Origin: Argyresthia goedartella
Taxonomy: Eukaryota > Arthropoda > Insecta > Lepidoptera > Argyresthiidae
Assembly (NCBI GenBank): GCA_949825045.1
Contig: OX463820.1
Coordinates: 13,590,501-13,654,500, forward strand
Length of the DNA stretch: 64,000 bases
Reading direction: 5' to 3'
The number at the start of each line of letters is the position of its first letter. The first letter of the stretch is position 1. Below, one piece after another: positions 31,684 to 40,452 of the stretch. Made by a program: the position numbers and the translations under genes. The notes below the pieces were generated by a model. That model did not search any database and was not told the DNA's origin. It saw only the letters and a program-made list of their open reading frames with translations.

Positions 31684-32910
31684 GAAGTAATTTCTTTATT
31701 TGTAATTTCTTTATTGTACTACACAAAACATACAGATAACTTATAATAGGAAAACATGTACAAAGGCGAGCTTATCTCTCAAAAGAGATTTCTTCCAGCA
31801 AACCAAGACGGTAGGAGAGGTGATGGTTGAGCGGGGGAAGACCTGCGCGTACAATAAAACTCTATTAATACTACGACTAATATATACTACAAACAATATT
31901 ATACTGATAACCCTAATTGCTAAAAATAGACTGCATACACAATTACTCAAATACAACGTAAAAATATGAATAAACCGTATAATAAACTAATACATACAAA
32001 TATATGTATTTATATATATCCAACTGGAAAGGGAGAGATAGTGCTTCTTTAGGCGGTTTTTGAATATATTTAGAGATCGACTGTCCCTGATAGTGCAAGG
32101 AAGCTCATTCCACAGTCGTACGGCTCGGATTCTGAACCCGTGCTCGTAGGCTGCAGCGGAGGGATCTGGAGCTTTGAGCGTAGACGCCATATGAGTTCTC
32201 CGAGGCCTGCTTGAAGAAAGAAATTCGAAGCGATCACGTAGGAAGTTAGGATAACGAGGGTTTCACAAAATATTATAAAGGAGACACAGGATATGAGAGT
32301 CCCGTCAAAGCCGAATCGGTAGCCACTTCAGCTCCCTGCGATGCTGAGATACGTGGTCATACTTGCGCAGTCCGAAGATGAACCGAATCCCGAGATTTTG
32401 AAGTCGTTCGAGTTTGTTCAAAATGAAGGCGCTGACCCAGCAAACATCAGGATAATCAATGAGTGGGAGAAGAAGGGACTGGGAAAGAGTTATTTTGGTC
32501 TGGCGAGGAAGAAAGTTGTGAAGTCTCCTGAGGGAATGAAAGGTTGCGTAAACTCGCCTGCTGACCTCATTAACGTGCATTGGCCAGGACAATTGATTAT
32601 CAAAGATGACACCCAGGTTTTCAGATTTATCGCTATACATGATTACAGTACCGTTATAAGTTACAGAAGGGACAGACAATTGCTTCAACGTGTTTAAAGA
32701 GTGTCTGGTACCTCCAATCATGGCATGGGACTTATTCGGATTAACCAGCAACCCAAATGACGATGCACATCCACTAATACCAGCCAAGTCAGCGTTTAAC
32801 GCCTCCACAGCGGAATTTAAATCATCAGGAGAGAAGTGACGATAGATCTGAAGGTCATCCGCGTAGAGATGATAGGAAGAAGATAGAAAGAACATCGGAT
32901 ATAGAATTGA
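31684..32910 (-). pseudogene. 5'-truncated LINE: RT palm end, thumb and C-terminus
   Basis: 32,895-32,305 begins at motif C (YHLYADDLQIYRHF) and continues through the thumb (NLGVIFDNQLSW, LLPLIDYPDVCW, RRELKWLPIRL). After a decayed gap, 32,190-31,987 carries the typical C-terminal end of this LINE type (FRIRAVRLWNELPCTIRDSR, then FKNRLKKHYL). The 3' UTR ends near 31,684 in AATAAAG-type repeats (plus strand TTTCTTTATTTGTAATTTCT). Everything 5' of motif C is missing, the usual result of incomplete reverse transcription. The YADDLQIY motif suggests a Jockey/CR1-group element different from those at 3.4 and 40 kb. Confidence 0.8.
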
Positions 32911-32924
32911 TAAATATTGAGCTC

Positions 32925-33016
32925 AGCGCCCTGCGATGCTGAGATACGTGGTCATACTTGCGCAGTCCGAAGATGAACCGAATCCCGAGATTTTGAAGTC
33001 GTTCGAGTTTGTTCAG
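32925..33016 (-). repeat. 92-bp duplicate of LINE RT segment
   Basis: Near-perfect direct repeat of 32,328-32,419 (both contain CTGCGATGCTGAGATACGTG). It lies about 30 bases 5' of the LINE's truncated end, so a piece from inside the element is repeated at its 5' junction. Confidence 0.82.
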
Positions 33017-33387
33017 TTGTTCTTCATTCAAACATGAATACTAGCGAGGTATTTATGCCCACAAAAAAATAGTACGATGGCAGAACAATTTGTGGCTGCA
33101 ATTCGGTCGATCGGTATATATGATGAGATCTAAGCATCATTTTTACATCACTAATTTTGTCCCTCACTTGCATAACGTTGAAGATTTGTGTGAGGTAGAT
33201 CGCGCCAAATCGTAAAACAATTGGAGTGATTATGAATGATTTCGGCGATAGTGGAGTGCCGTGTTGGACTTGGAAACCGAGCTTGGAGGTTTGTTAATTT
33301 GCCAAGAATGATATCTAGCATTGCCCATGACTATACAGATTTTAGATTGGATAATCAATTATTCAATACCCATTTTTTAAATTAACT
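33017..33387. other. Unassigned spacer
   Basis: Short open frames only (a brief MAEQFVAAIRSIG frame near 33,077). Nothing that I can assign. Confidence 0.35.
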
Positions 33388-34236
33388 TTATTCATGGAAA
33401 TCAGTTTTTTTTTCTTTGTCTTTATAAATTAACAAAGCATTGGTGACGAACCCAGTCTTGCCACCACAATGAACAATTATGTATCTTTTTACTGTAGCTA
33501 CAGATTTAGATACGCCGGACTCATTTTCGCTTTGCCAACATTTTGCATGATTGAGCGAAGTATGAATATAACTTTCATCAAGGTATAGAACAGGCATACC
33601 ACTCTCCCGTACATCTTTGACTTCATGTATGCACCTGTCCCTCCATGTCACTATATCATGTCGCTCCATAAGTACTGTCCTTTGATTTCCTCAATTCTTC
33701 TTATATTTATATTTATATTTATATTTATAACCTAATTTGTGTAAGAGTAAACGAAAAGATTATCTGCCAACAACAAAATTTATGGATTATTTTAGAGCTG
33801 CAAGGAGCTGATTCAAATTCGGTACTTCTTTTCGGTCAGCATAAAATTCAAGTATTTTATGCCTTATTGCACATAAATCAAAATCATCCAGATTGATTTT
33901 CTTTTTGGTTTTAGGTTTATTTTTCTTAGGGGAAGAAAATACAGCTGACGTCCCACATTCGTTTTGTATCAAATTAAATTAGCCAATTCACATTGCACAT
34001 ACTATGCCTAAATTGCAACAAAATATTATACTTATAAATAGTTAAAAATTAGCCAATTCACATTGCACATACTATATGACGTACCTACCAGTCTAATTGA
34101 CAACAAGGTTGGTGTTGTTATTTAGAGGAATAGACTCCAATCCTGCAGACTTTCTATCCGACAAATATTTCGATATATTGTGAATAACTTTTCTTACGCC
34201 ACTTTTAATAGTTTTCGGCATTTTCACTCACAAAAC
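33388..34236 (-). pseudogene. IS630-Tc1-mariner-type transposase, N-terminal and first catalytic part
   Basis: On the minus strand: start MPKTIKSGVRKVIHNISKYL near 34,222; then a non-coding block with the same internal duplication as the 1-kb copy; then 33,972-33,787 (LDDFDLCAIRHKILEFYADR); then 33,669-33,388 with the first catalytic Asp in VLYLDESYIHTSL and KRYIIVHCGGKTGFV. The second Asp and the Glu are missing. It is the same subfamily as 934-1,340 (nearly identical where they overlap) and related to the intact-looking copy at 49.8-51.2 kb. An AT-rich microsatellite (ATATTT units, 33,697-33,730) interrupts it. Confidence 0.75.
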
Positions 34237-34244
34237 ACAAGCAA

Positions 34245-34619
34245 AATTATTATCTTACATCGAGGTTAATTTCGCCAATGTCACGAGTTTTTCTAGATTT
34301 CACTGTATTTGGATAGGACTCTTTCGAGAACCTGGAAACTATAGTGTTTATTTGTTGCTCCTTAGCACTACCCGGGAGGACATGAAGGGCTGTAGGTTCC
34401 AAGTATTTCCTTCGGACGTGAGCAACTGCCTCCCACACAAGCAATAATATTAATCATCCATCAACAATCCTCATCAATAATATTAATCTGGTAAATAGAA
34501 ATTATACAGAAGACATATTTCTCGATATGGTTTTGAGATTCTGTTCCTGAAGCCCAACTAAGAACATAAAAAACCTGGTCTGAGGGCGCTTAATAACTTT
34601 CTATACAGAAATAAATCAA
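34245..34619. other. Unassigned spacer
   Basis: A 64-codon minus-strand frame (34,444-34,250) is present without a recognisable domain. A short repeated TCATC/ATAATATTAAT block lies at 34,440-34,490. No transposon ends are identified. Confidence 0.3.
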
Positions 34620-36353
34620 ATCAAAAATCATTTATTTGCATAGGATGTTGTTACATCACTTAGATCCGTCATTACATTTTTTTGGGTGAGTTCACTAACA
34701 CAATGGCGGAATCTGTGGAGAAGAGCTCACCGAAGAAACTCCACAGTCGTCGCATCTTTTGCGTTTCCTTTTTTAAATAAAATATTGTCAAATTACAAAA
34801 TGAATGCTAATTATATATCGAAACAGCCTGTTACTCAAACAATCTATTCCCATGGACATCTGTCCTCTAAGTAATCAGATATCCTATAGTAATCTTTTTT
34901 ATACAATTTCTGTTTTATTATTATTTTAAACTTGTCTAAAGGTAAGTTTTTAATATCAGTAGGGACCTTATTGTAATAGCGTATACAATTGCCTTTAAAA
35001 GAATTACTAATTTTATGTAGTCGGCTTACATAAGTAACCAACTTGTCTTTATTTCTAGTATTAAAATTGTGTATATCACTGTACTTCTGAAAATTAGTTA
35101 TATTTCTTTTTACATACACAAGATTGTCATAGATATATTGAGACACAAATGTCAGAATATTGATTTCTTTAAACTTTTCCCTCAGTGACACTCTAGGCCC
35201 TAATCTTTAAATTGCACGAACAACCCGTTTCTGCAGAATAAATATACTATTAGCATTCGCAGCGTGACCCCACAATAAAATACCATAGGTCATTAGACTA
35301 TGAAAGTAACTAAAGTAGACTAGTCTAGCGGTGTCTACGTCGGTAAGAGCTCTAATTTTTTTAACTGCGAACGCTGCCGAACTCAGTCTGTTCGACAATT
35401 TATTTATATGAGGATCCCATTGTAGTTTGGCGTCTAAAGTAATGCCCAAAAAGACAGTCGACTGCACAAGGTCCAATCTCTGTCCTTTTATAAATATGTC
35501 TGTAGTTACCGGGTTCACATTGGGTAACACGAATTTAATACATTTAGTTTTCTTTTCATTAAGTAATAAATTGTTAACAGTAAACCAGTTCACTATACTA
35601 GAGATAGCATTGTTTACCTCGTCATAATTTGATTGCTGTCTTTTAACTTTAAATATCAAAGAAGTATCATCGGCAAACAATACTAACCCATGTTTTGCTT
35701 TAACAAGGTAAGGTAAATCATTAATATATACTAAAAACAAGAAAGGACCAAGAATTGAACCTTGCGGTACGCCCATACTTATTGAAGACCCAGGTGATCT
35801 TTTCCCATTAACATCGACCATCTGAACCCTATCTGTTAGATTACTCCAGAAGGCCAAGTGCCTGATCTTTTACACCATAATGGCGTAACTTCCTGACAAG
35901 AGTGTCATGATGGACGCAATCAAAAGCCTTGGATAGATCGCAGAAGACACCTATTGCATCCATTGCGTCTTCCCAGGCATCAAAAATATTGTCGATTAGT
36001 TCAACACCAGCATCGGCTGTTGAACGACCCTTTGAGAAACCAAACTGAGCAATATGAATTAAATTATTGAGATAAAAATGACTTTGCAATTGATTAAGTA
36101 TGAGTTTTTCAAATATTTTGCTAAGCGTTGGTAGTATCGATATGGGTCTAAAATTGGTGGGGTCTGATGTACTACCAGCTTTGAATAAAGGTATAACTTT
36201 ACTTAGTTTCATCAAGTCAGGAAACACACCATTATCTATACATTGATTAAATATACAAGCAACTTTAGAAGCAAGCAATTTAGAAGCAACTGCCCGTCGT
36301 GCTTCCTCTGTACCGGGGAAAACAAGCCACATTGGTTTCAGTCCGTAACACAT
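34620..36353 (-). pseudogene. 5'-truncated Jockey/CR1-like LINE, RT and 3' end
   Basis: Three minus-strand frames. 36,353-35,841 holds RT motifs 1-A (PLFKAGSTSDPTNFRPISIL, GVFCDLSKAFDCVHHD). 35,857-35,207 holds motifs B and C (GVPQGSILGPFLF, LVLFADDTSLIF) and the thumb. 35,191-34,844 is the C-terminal end (LREKFKEINILTFVSQYIYD, NTRNKDKLVTYVSRLHK). The 3' UTR runs to about 34,620 (AAATCATTTATTTGCAT). It is the same clade as the LINE at 3.4-5.9 kb (matching motifs and order) but clearly a different subfamily. Frame breaks lie near 35,850 and 35,200. The endonuclease is missing. Confidence 0.83.
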
Positions 36354-36534
36354 TGAATAATTTACTTTACATCTTTGAGGTCACCAACTGATATTTATAA
36401 TTATGAAACTAAGTATATAAAGAAACATTTTGTTTCGTAAAGAGAGAGTAAAAGAACCATGGTATGCTGAAATATATGACCTCTAGATAAACCAAAAAAT
36501 ATAGGTACCTAAGTATGTATGACCGCAGCTATGA

Positions 36535-36990
36535 ATTAGTTACCCACCTCGCATTTACGGCTGTAACAAATTGTCCAAGGTATTTGCTTACAGTCCTTTG
36601 AGCAATTGACACCAATGCGTCATTCCCGTTTCCCCTCTGGTAATGGCCATCCAGTAATATGCGGAGAGAAGACAGAACCTGTGAAATATAACTTAGATAA
36701 CAATTTCCGTCCATGGTTTTAGGTAAGTACTACTTAAACATCATTATATGTAACCATCTCAATTTACCTTTACTTCGACGGGATATCCCCCAGGGCCCCG
36801 AGGCGCCAGGTCTTCTTGAAGCGAATCTATTAGGTATCGGACCATATCCTTGCTCACTTTATAATTCTCTAAAAATTCGTTTTCGGGCAAAGCAAAGACG
36901 TCAGCATTCTGGCGTATATCAATCCTCTGTATTCTCCTCATTTCTTTTTCCTCGTAAAAGAGAATACTATTGCGTATCCACCCCCTTGCC
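36535..36990 (-). pseudogene. PIF/Harbinger (HARBI1-like) transposase, N-terminal exons
   Basis: Exon-like segment 1 (about 36,990-36,768) has RRIQRIDIRQNADVFALPEN, then FLENYKVSKDMVRYLIDSLQ, the N-terminal region of HARBI1-like nucleases. It ends at a GT donor (36,767). A 89-bp intron with AG acceptor at 36,679 fits, and exon 2 continues in phase: VLSSLRILLDGHYQRGNGND, ALVSIAQRTVSKYLGQFVTA. It stops near 36,535 just after another possible donor (GAG then GTGGGT). The DDE nuclease domain that should follow is absent. The frame upstream of 36,990 is open but without homology I recognise. Confidence 0.7.
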
Positions 36991-37885
36991 ATTGCATTTT
37001 TTGGTTGATTTTGTTTGTTTGATTGAAAAGAAAACCGATCGTCACTCCAATTGTCAACACAAACGAAAAGACTCATGCTCATCTCGCACCCTCCGGAGAT
37101 GTTGATAAACCAGTGGCGCGAAACGTCATAATTCGCGATAAGAACCCGCACAAACTTGACGGCATGCTCGCATCTCGAGATACTTGTGGCGCGCGGCGCG
37201 GTGTGGGCTTGCATGCTCGCACATGGTGAGTCACCGCGAGAAGCGTAATTATGTGGCAAATTTTGACGTTCTAAACGTCAAAATTTGCGAGAAAATTGTG
37301 AGTCGCCTGCGGCATGCTACGGCTGCTGAAGGCGAGTTGCAACAGGAAATGTCTGCGATGTTTGCTCGTCATTGTGAGTTAGAAGACCGCAAAATAGTTA
37401 GGCCTGTGGCTCAATTCTACCCGTCGTCAAGGGGGTCTCACTCTAGAGTTTAGGTACGTTCGACCGGCCAACCCGACGACGGGCGGGAATTCAGTTATGT
37501 TGCCGCTGGCTTGGCTGGCAGTCGCGTCGCGCGCTAGCCGCTCCTCATAAGCAACTTTTCTGTAATTTTTGCAACAACAATGACTTAAGTACCTAACATT
37601 TATTTATTATTACTTGTTGCCGTTGTCTGGATATTTTTTTACTTACCCCTTAGTTCAAAAGTTAAAAGAAAAAATCATCAAAAACAAGACAACTCGGATT
37701 TTTTTCGTCATTTTTCCCTCGATAAAAATGAGTTTCCCATTACCCATTTTCATGTGTGCACTTTATAGAGGCTCACACCGTATTCTATAGAAATACGTTA
37801 ATTCTGGGACCGAAGTTCGTAGATTGGCAGGAAAGGTCAAAAGTACGTGGATAAAAAAAACGTCTAAAAACCAATCTATAGAAGT
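36991..37885. other. Spacer with GC-rich block and small inverted repeat
   Basis: No supported gene. A perfect inverted repeat GCAAATTTTGACGTT / AACGTCAAAATTTGC with 3 bases between (37,257-37,289) is notable. The 37,100-37,540 stretch is CpG-rich compared with its surroundings and may be the 5' part of the Harbinger element. Confidence 0.4.
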
Positions 37886-37985
37886 TGCTCCCTCAGTGGT
37901 GCAATGTAGAGAAGAGTCAAAAAATGATGTTTGTTGAGTATATGTCAATATCTACAGCAATAAATACATTTGACTTTGACTTTGA
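37886..37985 (+). repeat. LINE 3' end fragment with (TTTGAC)n tail
   Basis: Matches the reverse complement of the 3' UTR end of the LINE at 2,785-2,900 (shared GTAGAGAAG, CAAAAAATGA and TATCTACAG blocks). It ends AATAAATACATTTGACTTTG followed by ACTTTGAG. It is a short 5'-truncated copy. Confidence 0.7.
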
Positions 37986-38236
37986 GATCTACATAAAAAA
38001 ACGTAGAGTTGGCAACGCTGCCAGCAAGACCAGCAAAAGCAAGTGTCAAAAAAGGTGTAACTTTAAACTTCATAGAGTAGCTTTAAAATAGAAAAATCTG
38101 GTGTCATAATGTTTTGGGGCTGGTTGAGGTACTATTTGACGCACAATTTTTTGATAAAGCATTCATAAATGGAAAAGGTCACCTTCTACTTATACTATTA
38201 TGTGAATAACCATTGATATCAAATTGCAGTGGGTAA

Positions 38237-38595
38237 TACATAGATAAATTAGCTAGTAAATTAAGTTCTGCGGCATACGATGTTAGGAACATCAGACAAA
38301 ACATGGATGTGGCTACATCTAGGCTAGTATATTTTAGTTACTTTCATAGTGTCATGTCCTATGGTATCTTGTTGTGGGGGAAAGCAGCGGATATTCAAAC
38401 TATTTTAATTTTACAGAAAAGAGCTATTCGAACAATTTATAATTTAAAACGCACAGACTCCTTAAGAGAGCTTTTTAAAGAAATTGACTTACTAACTGTA
38501 GCTAGTCAATTTATTTTCGAAAACATAATGTATGTACGCAAGAACCTTACAACATTTTCCAAACTTAGCGATAGCTGTAATATAGACAAACGCTT
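38237..38595 (+). pseudogene. LINE RT thumb fragment, both ends missing
   Basis: Translates as the RT thumb and C-terminal segment (LSSAAYDVRNIRQNMDVATS, RLVYFSYFHSVMSYGILLWG, LRELFKEIDLLTVASQFIFE). The DNA is about 95% identical by eye to the reverse complement of 3,240-3,590, so it is another copy of that LINE subfamily. It has no 3' UTR; a 79-bp tandem repeat follows. Confidence 0.8.
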
Positions 38596-38740
38596 TGATT
38601 AAATAACGGTCCTTATTTACCGCCTTTCACGCATCGGTCAAAATGTGTCCAAACAAATAAAAAGACAAACGCTTTGATTAAATAACGGTCCTTATTTACC
38701 GCCTTTTACGCATCGGTCAAAATGTGTCCGCGTGACAGAC
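38584..38740. repeat. 79-bp tandem duplication
   Basis: AGACAAACGCTTTGATTAAA starts at 38,584 and again at 38,663. The two units are almost identical, differing for example at CCTTTCACGC versus CCTTTTACGC. A partial third block (GTCAA-ATGTGTCC-CGTGACAG) follows at 38,740-38,785. Confidence 0.82.
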
Positions 38741-39556
38741 TAGGGTATTTTGCCACGGTCAAGATGTGTCCACGTGACAGTCTAGCGCCCTTGGTTATAA
38801 TTTGAAGAAATCTCCAACCTCACAAAATTCATTTTTTATTTGACTACCATACGACATAATCATTGACATTACATTATCCTTTTTCCATTCATATGATACA
38901 ATTCTGAAATTTCATCTAATTTTAATCACACAATTCCAATACTATTCATACATTATTAATTCTATTTAAATTCAAATTCAATTCCACATATTAGAGATTT
39001 TTATATTTTATTTTGATTGCTTTTATAATTTGTGTGTTTAGTGTACTTGAGCCTATTGCTGTCTCGTCCGCTTTGGCTCTGACAGAATATCAGCGTCACA
39101 AATTCGTTTGTGACATTGCTGAGTCAGGGCCATTTCATTGTCGCGGTACAGTCATAGTGCCACATAGTGATCCTTACTTTCCATATCTTTACTGTGTTAA
39201 TTATAATTTTTTTCATTGTTTTATTTCATTTCTTTGTTTTTTTTTGTCATAATAAATTTTGTGTGGTTTTGTAATTTGTCGATAACCAATAGGTAATGTG
39301 TTTGTGTTTGTACCGAACAATGAATAAATAAAATAGATAAATCCATACATCTATCATCACCGTTAGAACGTCCGTATAATGTAATTAAGATAAATTAATT
39401 ATCTAATTGGTTCATACATGTTCAGGAATCTTATTTTCATATTAAAATTGTATCATTGAAATTGACATAGAAATTGAAAATCGTTTATTCAACGAACACA
39501 GTACAGTAGGTAGGTACATGCTTATTAAACACAATTATAATTTTATTTTGTTATAG
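38741..39556. other. AT-rich spacer before the 40-kb LINE
   Basis: A 79-codon plus-strand frame (39,013-39,252) with hydrophobic ends is present but matches nothing known to me. AATGAATAAATAAAATAG at 39,319 looks like a retroelement 3' end. No boundaries are established. Confidence 0.3.
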
Positions 39557-40234
39557 AAGCAAGGGAGGGTAGTTAACACTGCCGACGTAAACACTAGCTC
39601 CGTATATATTTTAGAGTTTCGAACGTTTAAAGTGATTACAGTGCTGCGCGCTGAAGTTGCTGAGCTCCGCCAAGAACTTTCAGCTAAAGAGCAACGCGGT
39701 CTCCGCAAAGACATTGAAATCACAGGAGTAACAGAACACAAGGGAGAAAACCTGATGCAGATAGTGAACGTGATATCCACCAAGCTGGGCGTCGAGTTGG
39801 ACCAGCGCGACGTGGACGACGTGCGCCGCGTGGGCATGTACGGCGGCGGGCAGGGCGGCGCGCCGCGCCCGCGACCGGTGGTGCTGACCTTCACGCGCCG
39901 AGCCCCGCGCGACGACATGATACGTGCGGCACGAGCACGCCGCGGCCTGACCACAGAATCCCTCGACATCGCTGGACCGTCACGTCGCGTTTTCATCAAC
40001 GAACACCTCACCAAAGAAAATAGAGTGCTTTTCAGCAAAGCTCGCGGACTTGGAGCCAAACTGGGATTCAAGCACACATGGACAACAAACGGAAGAATTC
40101 TGATGCGTCGAACGGACACTAGTTCCATCCTCCACGTTGAATCCGAAAGCGTTCTGAATAAACTGGGAGGCGGATCCGATTTCACCCAAGGACTGGACCA
40201 ATCCACACCATCCCAGCCATTACAGTGCTCCTAG
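39557..40234 (+). pseudogene. LINE ORF1: coiled coil and FP-like domain, N-terminus missing
   Basis: Open from 39,557 to a stop at 40,234 but with no good ATG at the front. Residues 25-45 are a short coiled coil (LRAEVAELRQELSAKEQRGL). The FP-like domain follows (DIEITGVTEHKGENLMQIVN, GVELDQRDVDDVRRVG, RPVVLTFTRRAPRDDMIRAA) and the C-terminal region (RVFINEHLTKENRVLFSKAR). The PHD finger seen in the related remnant at 65-652 is not here, so the element is either 5'-truncated or starts within an unrecognised exon; a TTGTTATAG acceptor-like site precedes 39,557. ORF2 follows 218 bases later. Confidence 0.72.
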
Positions 40235-40452
40235 CTCGCGTAGTTTCATCACACTTTTCGTACCCATAGTATTAAGTTTAAGTTACTTTATATGTGAAAA
40301 AATCTATAACAAATTAGTCTCTACACAAAATAATGTCAACTTCATCAATTCTCGAAACAAAAATTACCAACATTATTTAATATTTACATCTGCTTCATAC
40401 TCACATTTAACTAACTCGCAATCACTAAGTGTATATGATAAACACGTCATAA

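Noticed and set aside
37184..37453. 89-codon plus-strand gene
   Set aside because: No recognised domain, in a CpG-rich block beside the Harbinger remnant. Not supported.
39013..39252. Small membrane-protein gene
   Set aside because: 79 codons, low complexity, no homologous copy or splice context. Chance frame more likely.
39535..40206. 223-codon minus-strand frame
   Set aside because: Antisense of the FP-like ORF1; the Arg/Ser-rich composition is a shadow.
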